A stretch of DNA of 64,000 bases, from positions 837,001-901,000 of the forward strand of contig NZ_CP012643.1 of assembly GCF_001310085.1 (NCBI RefSeq), read 5' to 3'. Below the pieces are notes generated by a model that saw nothing but the letters and a program-made list of their open reading frames with translations, was not told where the DNA came from and did not search any database. The stretch is from Rufibacter tibetensis. Its GTDB lineage: Bacteria > Bacteroidota > Bacteroidia > Cytophagales > Hymenobacteraceae. The first letter of the stretch is position 1. Every line of letters starts with the position of its first letter. Positions 25,627 to 33,486 of this stretch are shown here, piece after piece. Made by a program: the position numbers and the translations under genes.

Positions 25627-25953
25627 ATGACCTTAGAAGAAGCGCAACAAGCCGTAGACACATGGATCAAAGACGTGGGCGTGCGGTATTTCTCAGAACT
25701 GACCAACCTGGCAATTCTCACGGAGGAAGTAGGCGAAGTGGCGCGCATCATCGCGCGGCGGTACGGAGACCAGTCGTTCAAGAAAAGTGACGAGGAGGTG
25801 GATCTGGGGGCTGAAATGGCCGATGTCCTATTTGTGCTCATCGCGCTGGCAAACCAAACGGGCGTCAACCTCACCGAAGCGTTCGCGAAAGGCATGGAGA
25901 AACGCACCTCCCGCGACAAAGACCGTCACCAGAACAATCCTAAACTGAGATAA
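25627..25953 (+). CDS. MazG-like nucleotide pyrophosphohydrolase
   Basis: 108 residues, one MazG domain. The Mg2+-binding helices are intact: LTEEVGEVARII (EExxE-type, about residues 32-43) and DLGAEMADVLFVLIALA (ExxD, about 59-75). Such all-alpha NTP pyrophosphatases cleave (d)NTPs, often non-canonical ones, to NMP and pyrophosphate. The single domain makes it closer to RS21-C6/dCTPase-like MazG proteins than to two-domain E. coli MazG. Downstream of dtd, converging with the comB-like gene. Confidence 0.9.
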   Translation: MTLEEAQQAVDTWIKDVGVRYFSELTNLAILTEEVGEVARIIARRYGDQSFKKSDEEVDLGAEMADVLFVLIALANQTGVNLTEAFAKGMEKRTSRDKDRHQNNPKLR

Positions 25954-25967
25954 ACCCATTTTAAGAA

Positions 25968-26019
25968 AGAAGCCTGCTTTGGGCGTGTTTTAGGTAAAAC
26001 ACGCCCAAAGCAGGCTTCT
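25968..26019. terminator. 24-bp perfect hairpin between mazG-like and comB-like genes
   Basis: Arms 25968-25991 and 25996-26019 are perfect complements (starting AGAAGCCTGCTTTGGGCGTG) around the loop AGGT; the top of the stem reads GTTTTAGGTAAAAC. It serves both convergent genes. Confidence 0.85.
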
Positions 26020-26040
26020 CATTTCTGTATTCTCTTATGC

Positions 26041-26748
26041 TTATTCTGCAGGCACCAGGAATTCGCCTTTTAGAACAGGCACCACGGTGTACGTATCTTC
26101 CTGCAGGCAGAACTCAATGTCTTTCAAGATATGCAACCGCTCCAGACGTTGCACGTGTGATGATTTGGAAAGAAATCCTAGCTTATCTGCTTTGGCAGCC
26201 TTATACAAATGATAAGCTGCCAGGGTGGCGTCATGATTTAAAGTAAAGTCACCTTCTAAACGTTCAGCCAAAGCTCCGGCAAACAGGGTATCTTCCAGAT
26301 TGAAAAGCCCCTTCCAGCCAGCGCACACCACAATTACATCTTTTCCGGCTTTACGCACATACTCTGCCACGGCTCCCACGTTCAGGAAAGCGCCTACCAA
26401 TACTTCATCAGCCGCCCGTGAAAGCCGGATGGCTTGGGTTCCATTGGTAGTGGTAATGGCCAGCATACGGCCGGTTCTGTCTTCCTCTAGGTAATGGAAC
26501 GGGGAATTGCCCAGGTCAAATCCTTCAGCCTTAATCCCGTCGCGCTCGGCAGCTACCAGATACCCTAAATCGCGGTATGCCAGGCAGGAATCCAATTCGC
26601 TTACGGGGGCAATGTGGGTAATGCCATGCGACAGCGCAGTAACCATGCTGGAGGTAGCGCGCAACACATCAACCGCTACGGCAATCTTTCCGGTTAAATT
26701 ATACAAAGGCAACAGCTCCGGGCTGAAGCAAACGTCCATTGAAGGCAT
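26041..26748 (-). CDS. comB: 2-phosphosulfolactate phosphatase (ComB family)
   Basis: 235 residues. Family blocks: IDV-like N-terminus MDVCFSPELLP, AVAVDVLRATSSMVTAL (catalytic Asp/Arg region), AERDGIKAEGFDLGNSP, ITTTNGTQAI and VVCAGWKGLFNLEDTLFAGAL. ComB removes phosphate from 2-phosphosulfolactate, known from coenzyme M synthesis. Bacteria with this enzyme do not usually make coenzyme M, so the product sulfolactate may feed sulfonate or sulfonolipid metabolism; that part is speculation. The ATG at 26739 is an alternative start. Confidence 0.9.
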   Translation of the reverse strand: MPSMDVCFSPELLPLYNLTGKIAVAVDVLRATSSMVTALSHGITHIAPVSELDSCLAYRDLGYLVAAERDGIKAEGFDLGNSPFHYLEEDRTGRMLAITTTNGTQAIRLSRAADEVLVGAFLNVGAVAEYVRKAGKDVIVVCAGWKGLFNLEDTLFAGALAERLEGDFTLNHDATLAAYHLYKAAKADKLGFLSKSSHVQRLERLHILKDIEFCLQEDTYTVVPVLKGEFLVPAE

Positions 26749-26770
26749 GATGAAGTAAGTTCTGAATTAT

Positions 26771-26920
26771 GGGTTCTGAGTACTGAGTTGGGCTAAAAAG
26801 ATTGGCGTTTAGGGACTGCTTTTCTAAAGCGGCCCCTAAACGCCAAAACAGGTTCTGAATCTTGAGCTGAAGAAGTTTACGTGTGTAACTCAGGACTCCT
26901 GACTCAAGACTCAGAACTCT
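26771..26920. repeat. CTGAGT/ACTCAG inverted repeats with central hairpin
   Basis: GGTTCTGAGTACTGAGT (26772-26788) is imperfectly complementary to the run of ACTCAGGACTCCTGACTC...CAGAAC units at about 26887-26919. The 13-bp hairpin at 26802-26846 lies between them, so the gap between the gcvT and comB-like genes is a nested inverted repeat. Confidence 0.5.
26802..26846 (-). terminator. 13-bp hairpin with core loop between gcvT and comB-like genes
   Basis: Arms 26802-26814 and 26834-26846 (TTGGCGTTTAGGG and complement). The loop ACTGCTTTTCTAAAGCGGC has its own small GCTTT/AAAGC pairing. There is no U-run on the minus side. Confidence 0.65.
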
Positions 26921-28015
26921 TTATACAGTTGGTTTGTAGAAAGGCAGTTTTACTACTTGTGCTTTCAGTTGCTTGTTCCGGACTTTGATGAAGATCTCAG
27001 TGCCGGGAGCGGTGTATTCGTTTTGCAGGTAGCCAAGACCCACGCCTTTGCCTAAAGAAGGAGACATGGTACCGGAGGTTACTTCACCAATGGTAGCGCC
27101 CTCGGCGTTCACAATCTCATAGTGGCTGCGCGGAATGCCTTGCTCCATCATCTCGAAACCAATAAGTTTGCGGCTCACGCCTTGCTCTTTCTGAGCTTTC
27201 AGCGCTTGGGCGTTGGTAAAGTCTTTGTTGAATTTGGTAATCCAACCTAAACCAGCTTCCAACGGAGAAGTAGAGTCGGTGATATCATTGCCGTAGAGGC
27301 AGTAACCCATTTCTAAACGCAGGGTGTCACGGGCGCCCAAGCCGATTGGCTTGATTCCGAAGGCAGCGCCAGCTTCCATGATTTTCTGAAAAACCTCTTT
27401 TGCGCTTTCGTTGGGTACGTATATCTCAAATCCGCCGGCACCAGTATAACCGGTAGCAGAAATGATCACGTCTGGCTGACCAGCGAAAGTGCCTTTGTCA
27501 AAAGTGTAGTACACCATTTTGGTCAGGGCAACCGGGGTGAGGCTCTGGAGAGCTTCGGCAGCTTTAGGTCCTTGCACGGCAAACAAAGACATCTCATCAG
27601 AAATGTTCTTCATTTCGACGCCGTTGGTGTTGAATTGGCTTATCCAGTTCCAGTCTTTCTCAATATTAGAGGCATTCACCACCAGCATGTACTCTTCTGG
27701 CGCCAGGCAATATACCAGCAGGTCATCTACAATGCCGCCTTCAGCATTGGGCAGGCAGGAGTACTGTATCTTGCCGGGAGTTAGTTTAGAAGCATCATTG
27801 GTAGTCACACGCTGAATCAGATCCAGGGCATTAGGCCCAGAAATAAGAAATTCGCCCATGTGCGATACGTCAAAAATACCTACAGCCTTCCGCACCGTGT
27901 GGTGCTCGTCTAAATCTGAACTGTAGCGTACGGGCATGTTGTATCCGGCAAAAGGCACCATTTTAGCGCCCAAGGCTTCGTGCACATCATTCAGGGCTAT
28001 TTTCTTTAATTCCAT
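26921..28015 (-). CDS. gcvT: Aminomethyltransferase, glycine cleavage T-protein
   Basis: 364 residues, full-length GcvT. Features: [16 protein letters not shown] and [15 protein letters not shown] at the N-terminus, [53 protein letters not shown], and the C-terminal [20 protein letters not shown]. It transfers the aminomethyl carbon from the H-protein lipoate to tetrahydrofolate. The other glycine cleavage genes are not nearby, as is common in Bacteroidota. An exact -7 box lies at 28054-28061. Confidence 0.96.
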   Translation of the reverse strand: MELKKIALNDVHEALGAKMVPFAGYNMPVRYSSDLDEHHTVRKAVGIFDVSHMGEFLISGPNALDLIQRVTTNDASKLTPGKIQYSCLPNAEGGIVDDLLVYCLAPEEYMLVVNASNIEKDWNWISQFNTNGVEMKNISDEMSLFAVQGPKAAEALQSLTPVALTKMVYYTFDKGTFAGQPDVIISATGYTGAGGFEIYVPNESAKEVFQKIMEAGAAFGIKPIGLGARDTLRLEMGYCLYGNDITDSTSPLEAGLGWITKFNKDFTNAQALKAQKEQGVSRKLIGFEMMEQGIPRSHYEIVNAEGATIGEVTSGTMSPSLGKGVGLGYLQNEYTAPGTEIFIKVRNKQLKAQVVKLPFYKPTV

Positions 28016-28053
28016 ATAGAATTGGTCTTATGATAATCAAGTGTTAGTAAGGC

Positions 28054-28061
28054 AAAAGTAG
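28054..28061 (-). promoter_or_regulatory. -7 box of gcvT
   Basis: TACTTTTG on the minus strand, an exact TAnnTTTG match, 39 bases before the ATG at 28015. Confidence 0.6.
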
Positions 28062-28453
28062 GAAAATAAGGCGGGTTTCTAAACCTTGCCAGCGACCTCT
28101 TTCCCTCCTGGTTAGGTCTTTAAACAAGGAAAGGGATGTGTTCCACCGTGAAACCCTCCGTCATACCTAAGGGTACGCATGTTCCTGACATAAGGCAAGC
28201 CCAATTGAAGGTGCAGCCACTTGCGGTCTTTGACAAAAGCTATCAGGAACTGTTCAAACTTGTGGTGTATTACCTGCGGGACTGTGCCATGCCATTGGGT
28301 TAGGTGCCGGTTGAAGAATTCACTTTCAAGTCTTTGCCTGTGTAAGTACTGCAAAACCCGTACTTTTGCCTGCCGGCTTTCTTTTACAGGAAAGAGCGGC
28401 TGTTTCAGTTTTTATCCTGAGCTGCGCTTTGCGTGGCTCCTATCGCACACTCC
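28062..28453. other. Intergenic region between gcvT and histidine kinase
   Basis: About 390 bases holding the -7 box of the kinase (28361-28368). A minus-strand frame (28112-28354, from a TTG) of 80 codons is open with natural-looking codons, but it has no ATG start, recognisable domain or promoter, and it may be a gene remnant. Nothing else is clear. Confidence 0.4.
28361..28368 (+). promoter_or_regulatory. -7 box of the histidine kinase gene
   Basis: TACTTTTG, an exact TAnnTTTG match, 86 bases before the ATG at 28454; a leader of about 80 bases is predicted. Confidence 0.5.
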
Positions 28454-29947
28454 ATGAAGCTATCAACCAAGCTCTTCGCTGGCTTTGTTCTTATTTCATT
28501 CCTGTTTACCTCGGTGGCCATTGTCAATTATCGTTTGTCTGAAGACGTGATTGCCAACTCCAAATTCGTATCTGACTCGCAGAACATCACCCGTACCTCA
28601 GCCACTTTGCAAAGGAGCCTGATTGACATGGAAACCGGAATGCGGGGCTTTCTCCTGACCGGGAACGAGACCTTTCTGGAACCTTACCACTCTGCTGCTG
28701 ACCTGCTACCCAGCCAGTTCAACCTGCTCAAGATTTACATGAAAGACAACCCCGAGCAGCTGAAGCGTATTAAAGAAATTGAAGACCTGCACCATAAATG
28801 GCGCAATGAGTTTGCAGAACTTCTGATTGCAGAAAAGAAGAAAGAAGTAGCTAAAGGAATTGGCAGCAGGGGAATCACAGCGCTGGAACATGGCTTTCTG
28901 GTGTTGAACGAGGAGGGCAAGCGCATCACAGACAGAATGCGGATCTACTTCAAAAACTTCAACTCCATTGAGTACGAGGTGCGGACAGAAAGAAATACCC
29001 GCCTGGAAAAAAGTATCGCAAACACCCGCCGTATCTCCACTACTTTAACCATCATTTCAGTGTTACTGGGCCTGGGTTGGGCGTATTACATTACGCGCCT
29101 CATCTCACGCCGTATCATGAAAATGGTGAACCTGGCCGACCGGATCTCACACGGCGAATACAAAACCCAGATTGAAGATAACGCCAATGATGAGCTTACC
29201 CGCCTTTCAGACTCCCTAAACCGCATGTCCTCTACCATTGACAAAACCTTTACTGAACTGGACAGCAAAAACAAGGAACTGGACCAGTTTGCCTACGTGG
29301 TGTCTCATGACCTGAAAGCACCGTTGCGCGGCATAGAGAATGCCTCCCGCTGGGTGGAGGAAGACATGGGCAAAGAACTTCCACCGCACATCCATGAATA
29401 CCTTATGATGATGCGCATACGCGTGCATCGCATGGAAAACCTGATCAATGGTATTCTGGCCCTAGCCCGGATTGGCCGGTCACGTATTGAGGAGGAAATG
29501 GTAGATGTGCAGGTGTTGCTGTATGAAATCATAGACATGCTCAATCCTCCGGCAGGGTTCAAGATCCACATTCCGGCACGGCTGCCGGTAGTAGAGGCTG
29601 CCCGGGTAGAGTTGCAACAGGTATTTTCCAACCTCATCAGCAACGCCATCAAGTACCATCATGACACTTCAGGCAACGTGACGGTTTCTTATGAGGAGCA
29701 GCAAGACCTGCACGAGTTTTCAGTTATTGATGACGGCCCAGGGATTGAAGAAGAGTACCATGACCGCATTTTTGTGCTCTTTCAGACCCTGCAGGAGCGT
29801 GATGCCGTAGAAAGTACGGGCGTGGGGTTGGCCATTGTGAAAAAGATCATTGAACGGCGCGGAGGCACCATTAAGGTTGCTTCTACCTTGGGCAAAGGGT
29901 CTGCTTTCACCTTCACCTGGCCCAAGTTTAAGTTGGCCGAAGCTTAA
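28454..29947 (+). CDS. CHASE3-type sensor histidine kinase
   Basis: 497 residues. Membrane helix 1 (about 5-24), a periplasmic helical domain with SLIDMETGMRGFLLTGNETFLEPY that marks CHASE3, membrane helix 2 (about 188-208), HAMP (MKMVNLADRISHGEYKTQI), a short coiled coil, HisKA with the phospho-accepting His in FAYVVSHDLKAPLRGIE (about residue 285), and HATPase_c with NLISNAIKYH, DDGPGIEEE and GVGLAIVKKIIERRGG. The frame opens with GTG at 28433; ATG at 28454 fits the hydrophobic N-terminus. The partner is the single-domain regulator that follows. The stimulus is unknown. Confidence 0.92.
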   Translation: MKLSTKLFAGFVLISFLFTSVAIVNYRLSEDVIANSKFVSDSQNITRTSATLQRSLIDMETGMRGFLLTGNETFLEPYHSAADLLPSQFNLLKIYMKDNPEQLKRIKEIEDLHHKWRNEFAELLIAEKKKEVAKGIGSRGITALEHGFLVLNEEGKRITDRMRIYFKNFNSIEYEVRTERNTRLEKSIANTRRISTTLTIISVLLGLGWAYYITRLISRRIMKMVNLADRISHGEYKTQIEDNANDELTRLSDSLNRMSSTIDKTFTELDSKNKELDQFAYVVSHDLKAPLRGIENASRWVEEDMGKELPPHIHEYLMMMRIRVHRMENLINGILALARIGRSRIEEEMVDVQVLLYEIIDMLNPPAGFKIHIPARLPVVEAARVELQQVFSNLISNAIKYHHDTSGNVTVSYEEQQDLHEFSVIDDGPGIEEEYHDRIFVLFQTLQERDAVESTGVGLAIVKKIIERRGGTIKVASTLGKGSAFTFTWPKFKLAEA

Positions 29948-29963
29948 ATTCCCTTTATATTTG
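29933..29963 (+). promoter_or_regulatory. Internal promoter of the response regulator gene
   Basis: -33 TTG (29933-29935), a 20-base spacer, and -7 TATATTTG (29956-29963). The -33 lies in the last codons of the kinase gene, so the regulator can be made separately from the kinase. Confidence 0.55.
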
Positions 29964-29991
29964 AACTTTACCCGTACCTAAACAAGAAACT

Positions 29992-30435
29992 ATGAGTGAG
30001 TCGCAAGCAAGTATTTTGTTAGTGGAAGATGATTACCTTGATGCTATGAGCGTGGAGCGCGAGTTGAGGAAAATAAAGGTAATGGTGCCCCTACACAAAG
30101 CCAAAAACGGACGTGAAGCGCTGGCCATGCTGCGAGGAGAACCCGGGACCCCCAAATTGACTCCTACCCCCAACATCATTCTCCTGGATATAAACATGCC
30201 TAAAATGAACGGGATTGAGTTCTTGCAAGAACTTCGCAGTGATCCTTTTCTTTCAGATGTGAGCGTGTTTATTATGACTACTTCTAACGAAGACTCTGAC
30301 CGGCACGCAGCCCAGAACCTGAAGGTAAGCGGCTACATTGTGAAACCCCTTACCTTTGACACCTTCAACGACGGGGCCTCCAGCCTGGACAGCTTCAGCC
30401 TCTTCCTCGATCTGCTGAAACTGAAACCCCAATAA
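29992..30435 (+). CDS. Single-domain response regulator (Rcp1-like)
   Basis: 147 residues, a receiver domain only. Acidic pocket in LLVEDDYLDA, the phospho-acceptor Asp in IILLDINMPKMNG (about residue 66), Thr in FIMTTSNED, and the invariant Lys in GYIVKPLTFDTF. No DNA-binding or enzymatic output domain; it resembles regulators paired with phytochrome-type kinases (Rcp1 group). It probably acts by protein contact or in a phosphorelay. It lies 44 bases after the kinase and also has its own promoter. Confidence 0.92.
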   Translation: MSESQASILLVEDDYLDAMSVERELRKIKVMVPLHKAKNGREALAMLRGEPGTPKLTPTPNIILLDINMPKMNGIEFLQELRSDPFLSDVSVFIMTTSNEDSDRHAAQNLKVSGYIVKPLTFDTFNDGASSLDSFSLFLDLLKLKPQ

Positions 30436-30452
30436 TATCTCCCCATTTTCTA

Positions 30453-30516
30453 AAAAGCCGCGAGGCGCTTTGGAGGTCCTTTTTAGAAAGAGACTCCAAA
30501 ACGCCTCGCGGCTTTT
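30453..30516. terminator. 23-bp hairpin between response regulator and rnhB
   Basis: Arms 30453-30475 and 30494-30516 pair with a single mismatch (AAAAGCCGCGAGGCG...); the loop GTCCTTTTTAGAAAGAGA carries the core-like TTTTTAGAAAG. Shared by convergent genes. Confidence 0.8.
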
Positions 30517-30556
30517 CAATGCAACCTATACTCCGTTTCTCTTTCACTGATACTGG

Positions 30557-31168
30557 CTAAACTGCTGCTTCCAACACGGTAGTCTCCCCTTCAGGCAGTA
30601 ACCTGAAGGATACCCTGTGGTGGGGCGATACTCCATGCTCTCTGATGGCATTTCTATGGGCCTTGGTAGGATAGCCGGCGTTCTGCTCCCATTTATAGTG
30701 CGGAAACTCCGTTGCCAAGGCGCACATCAACTCATCACGGTGCGTTTTAGCCAGAACAGAGGCCGCTGCAATGTTGAAGAAGCGGCTATCACCTTTCACC
30801 ATGCAGGTGTGCGAAACCTCTTTATAAGGGGTGAACCGGTTGCCATCTACCAACAGATACTCTGGTAAGATGTTCAACATATCTGTGGCGCGGTGCATGG
30901 CCAGGAAAGAAGCGTTCAGAATATTGATCTCGTCTATCTCCTGGGGGCTCACCTCGGCCACGGCCCAGTACACTGCTTCCCGGCATATTTCTTCCCGCAG
31001 CTGCTCTCTTTGTTTGGCGGTCAGCAGTTTAGAATCGGTGAGCAGAGGGTGAAAATAATCCAGGGGCAGCACCACGGCACCCGCCACTACAGGACCAGCC
31101 AGGCAGCCCCGCCCGGCTTCATCTAACCCTACTTCCAACAATTTGCCGCTATGATTTGCTATGAGCAT
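30557..31168 (-). CDS. rnhB: Ribonuclease HII
   Basis: 203 residues. Removes ribonucleotides from RNA-DNA hybrids. Catalytic motif GLDEAGRGCLAGPVVAGAV (Asp-Glu pair near residue 16), the third acidic residue in LLVDGNRFTPY, and SVLAKTHRDELM supplying the fourth. The C-terminal ENAGY-like block is EQNAGYPTKAH. Standard length. Confidence 0.95.
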   Translation of the reverse strand: MLIANHSGKLLEVGLDEAGRGCLAGPVVAGAVVLPLDYFHPLLTDSKLLTAKQREQLREEICREAVYWAVAEVSPQEIDEINILNASFLAMHRATDMLNILPEYLLVDGNRFTPYKEVSHTCMVKGDSRFFNIAAASVLAKTHRDELMCALATEFPHYKWEQNAGYPTKAHRNAIREHGVSPHHRVSFRLLPEGETTVLEAAV

Positions 31169-31356
31169 GTCAAGACTCTTTTATCAATTTCCAATACAAA
31201 ACAGGCAAAGAAGGTAAATAATTCTCTCATTGTATAGCTCCTTTTAGATATATCTCATTAAATTAACCGGTCTGTTACAGATTATTTCTGGATCAGACCA
31301 AGGCTCCGGCCTTACTTTCTTTCTGCTTTCTACCGTACCAAAACAACAAACAAAAC

Positions 31357-31665
31357 ATGAATCAACACACCCAAAAGCCCCATGAAATCCTGGAAAGTCC
31401 TGATTTCAAACAACTGGTCAAGAAACGCTGGTCGGTTTCGCTTATTCTCACCTTTACCATGTTGGTAGTGTATTTCGGGTTTCTGTTGGTGGTGGCGTTC
31501 AACAAACAGGTGTTGGCTACCCGAATTGGCGAGTACACCACGCTGGCCATTCCTATTGGGCTAGGCATTATTCTGTTTGCCTGGATTTTGACCGGCATCT
31601 ATGTCTTCTGGGCGAACAATCACTATGATACCGCCGTGGAAAACCTGAAAAAGAAAATTAAATAG
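31357..31665 (+). CDS. DUF485 membrane protein
   Basis: 102 residues with two membrane helices (about 30-52 and 64-86) and cytoplasmic ends; N-terminal SPDFKQLVKKRW and ALVVAFNKQVLATRI-like middle typify DUF485 (E. coli YjcH). It is habitually encoded just before the acetate permease and is thought to be its accessory subunit. Here the symporter starts 39 bases downstream, so they form one operon. Confidence 0.9.
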   Translation: MNQHTQKPHEILESPDFKQLVKKRWSVSLILTFTMLVVYFGFLLVVAFNKQVLATRIGEYTTLAIPIGLGIILFAWILTGIYVFWANNHYDTAVENLKKKIK

Positions 31666-31704
31666 CCTTCTCTTCTAACCAACTAACTGACATACACCAG
31701 CACT

Positions 31705-33276
31705 ATGCTCCTGTCTCTTCTGCTGCAAGCCAGCCCTAGCGCCTCCACGTTGGGCACCGCCAATCCGGTTTCCATTGGCATGTTCTTTCTATTTGTGGCC
31801 GTTACCCTTTACATCACCTACTGGGCGGCAAAAAAAACAAAAACGGGTTCTGAATTCTACGCCGCTGGCCGAAACATTTCGGGTTTCCAGAACGGCCTGG
31901 CCCTGGCCGGTGACTACATGAGTGCCGCCTCCTTTCTGGGCATTGCGGGAATGGTAGCCACTAAAGGCTATGACGGCCTTATTTATTCTATTGGCTTTTT
32001 GGTAGGCTGGCCACTCATTATGTTCCTGATTGCCGAACCGCTCCGGAACCTGGGCAAATACACCTTTGCTGATGTGGTGGCTTTCCGCTTACGTCAACGC
32101 CCTATCAGAATTGTGTCTTCCGTGGGCTCGCTCATGACCATCGCCTTTTACCTGATTGCCCAAATGGTAGGAGCTGGTGGCCTGATCAAGACGCTTTTCG
32201 GCTTGGACTATGAGATTGCGGTCTTAGTAGTGGGCTGCGTAATGACCTTGTATGTGTTGTTTGGGGGCATGATTGCCACCACCTGGGTGCAGATTATCAA
32301 GGCAGTGTTGCTACTAAGTGGCGCCACGGTTCTGGTGTTGCTTTCCCTGGCCAAATTCGATTTCAGGCCTTCTTTCTTGCTGGAAGCAGTAAGCACCCAA
32401 TACGGGCAAGAAATGCTGGCTCCAGGTGGTTATATCACCAATCCGTTTGATGCGCTTTCTTTAGGTTTAGCGCTAATGCTGGGTACTGCCGGCCTGCCGC
32501 ACATCTTAATGCGGTTCTACACCGTGCCAGATGCCAAAGCCGCCCGTAAATCGGTGTTTGTGGCGACTGGGTTCATCGGGTATTTCTATTTACTTACCTT
32601 CCTGATTGGTTTCTCGGCCATGGCGCTGGTAGGCAAACCGGCCATTGAAAGCATTGACAAAGGGGGCAACATGGCCGCCCTGCTGTTGGCGGAACAAACC
32701 GGCGGTACGGCTTTCCTGGGTTTTATTGCCGCCGTAGCATTTGCGACCATTCTGGCCGTAGTAGCTGGGTTGACGCTTTCAGGGGCTTCCAGTATTTCGC
32801 ATGACTTGTACGTGCACGTGTTCAAAAATGGGGTTTCCAATGAGAAAGGCGAAATGAAAGTAGCCAAACGTGCTACGGTGGCTCTGGGGATTCTTTCTAT
32901 TATACTGGGCTTGGTGTTCAAAGGCCAGAACGTAGCCTTCATGGTGGGTCTAGCCTTCTCCATTGCTGCCAGTGCCAACTTCCCGGCCCTGCTCATGTCC
33001 ATTATCTGGAAGCGCTTCACCACCAAAGGCGCAGTCTGGAGCATTGCCACCGGCGCAGCCCTTTCTTTGATTCTGATTGTGCTCAGCCCTACCATTATGG
33101 TAGACATTATGGGCTATGAAGAAGCCATCTTCCCTTTGAAAAACCCAGCGTTGGTGTCTATGTCAGGGGCTTTCCTGATGGGGATCGTGGTTTCCCTGCT
33201 TCAGCCGGAAGAATCTGCCGCTTTAAAGTTTGAGTCTGAAAAGCTCAGAACCTACCTGGGTGTAGGTGCAGAATAA
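31705..33276 (+). CDS. actP: Cation/acetate symporter, solute:sodium symporter family
   Basis: 523 residues with 13 predicted membrane helices. SSS-family features: [23 protein letters not shown]-type start of the transport core (seen near residue 50), [15 protein letters not shown], and [23 protein letters not shown]. With the DUF485 partner upstream and acetyl-CoA synthetase downstream, acetate or a similar short monocarboxylate is the likely substrate. Ends in a strong terminator at 33293-33338. Confidence 0.88.
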   Translation: MLLSLLLQASPSASTLGTANPVSIGMFFLFVAVTLYITYWAAKKTKTGSEFYAAGRNISGFQNGLALAGDYMSAASFLGIAGMVATKGYDGLIYSIGFLVGWPLIMFLIAEPLRNLGKYTFADVVAFRLRQRPIRIVSSVGSLMTIAFYLIAQMVGAGGLIKTLFGLDYEIAVLVVGCVMTLYVLFGGMIATTWVQIIKAVLLLSGATVLVLLSLAKFDFRPSFLLEAVSTQYGQEMLAPGGYITNPFDALSLGLALMLGTAGLPHILMRFYTVPDAKAARKSVFVATGFIGYFYLLTFLIGFSAMALVGKPAIESIDKGGNMAALLLAEQTGGTAFLGFIAAVAFATILAVVAGLTLSGASSISHDLYVHVFKNGVSNEKGEMKVAKRATVALGILSIILGLVFKGQNVAFMVGLAFSIAASANFPALLMSIIWKRFTTKGAVWSIATGAALSLILIVLSPTIMVDIMGYEEAIFPLKNPALVSMSGAFLMGIVVSLLQPEESAALKFESEKLRTYLGVGAE

Positions 33277-33292
33277 CTTGCTACAATAAAGG

Positions 33293-33338
33293 AATGCGTT
33301 TTGGGGTTTCTTCGGATAAACCAGCCCCAAAACGCATT
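33293..33338 (+). terminator. Intrinsic terminator after actP
   Basis: Arms 33293-33306 and 33325-33338 (AATGCGTTTTGGGG and complement), 18-base loop, followed by TTTTATTTTTT. It separates the symporter transcript from acs. Confidence 0.85.
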
Positions 33339-33429
33339 TTTTATTTTTTACTCGTATTTATCTTTTTAGCTTCTTTTCAAGAAACAAGGCGCAAAAGGGG
33401 CAGCAATTTGCCTTGACTAGCCTCTTTTC

Positions 33430-33459
33430 TTGACTGCTTCGGCAGAACTTCTATATTTA
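33430..33459 (+). promoter_or_regulatory. Candidate promoter of acs
   Basis: -33 TTG (33430-33432), a 19-base spacer, and -7 TATATTTA (33452-33459), seven of eight matches to the consensus. ATG follows at 33487. Confidence 0.5.
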
Positions 33460-33486
33460 AGCCTTCAAACCGAACTAACAGACAAA

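Noticed and set aside
28112-28354. 80-codon open frame on the minus strand between gcvT and the histidine kinase
   Set aside because: It begins with TTG, has no recognisable domain, and runs through the kinase promoter region. The codons look natural, so a gene remnant is possible, but the evidence is not enough to call a gene.
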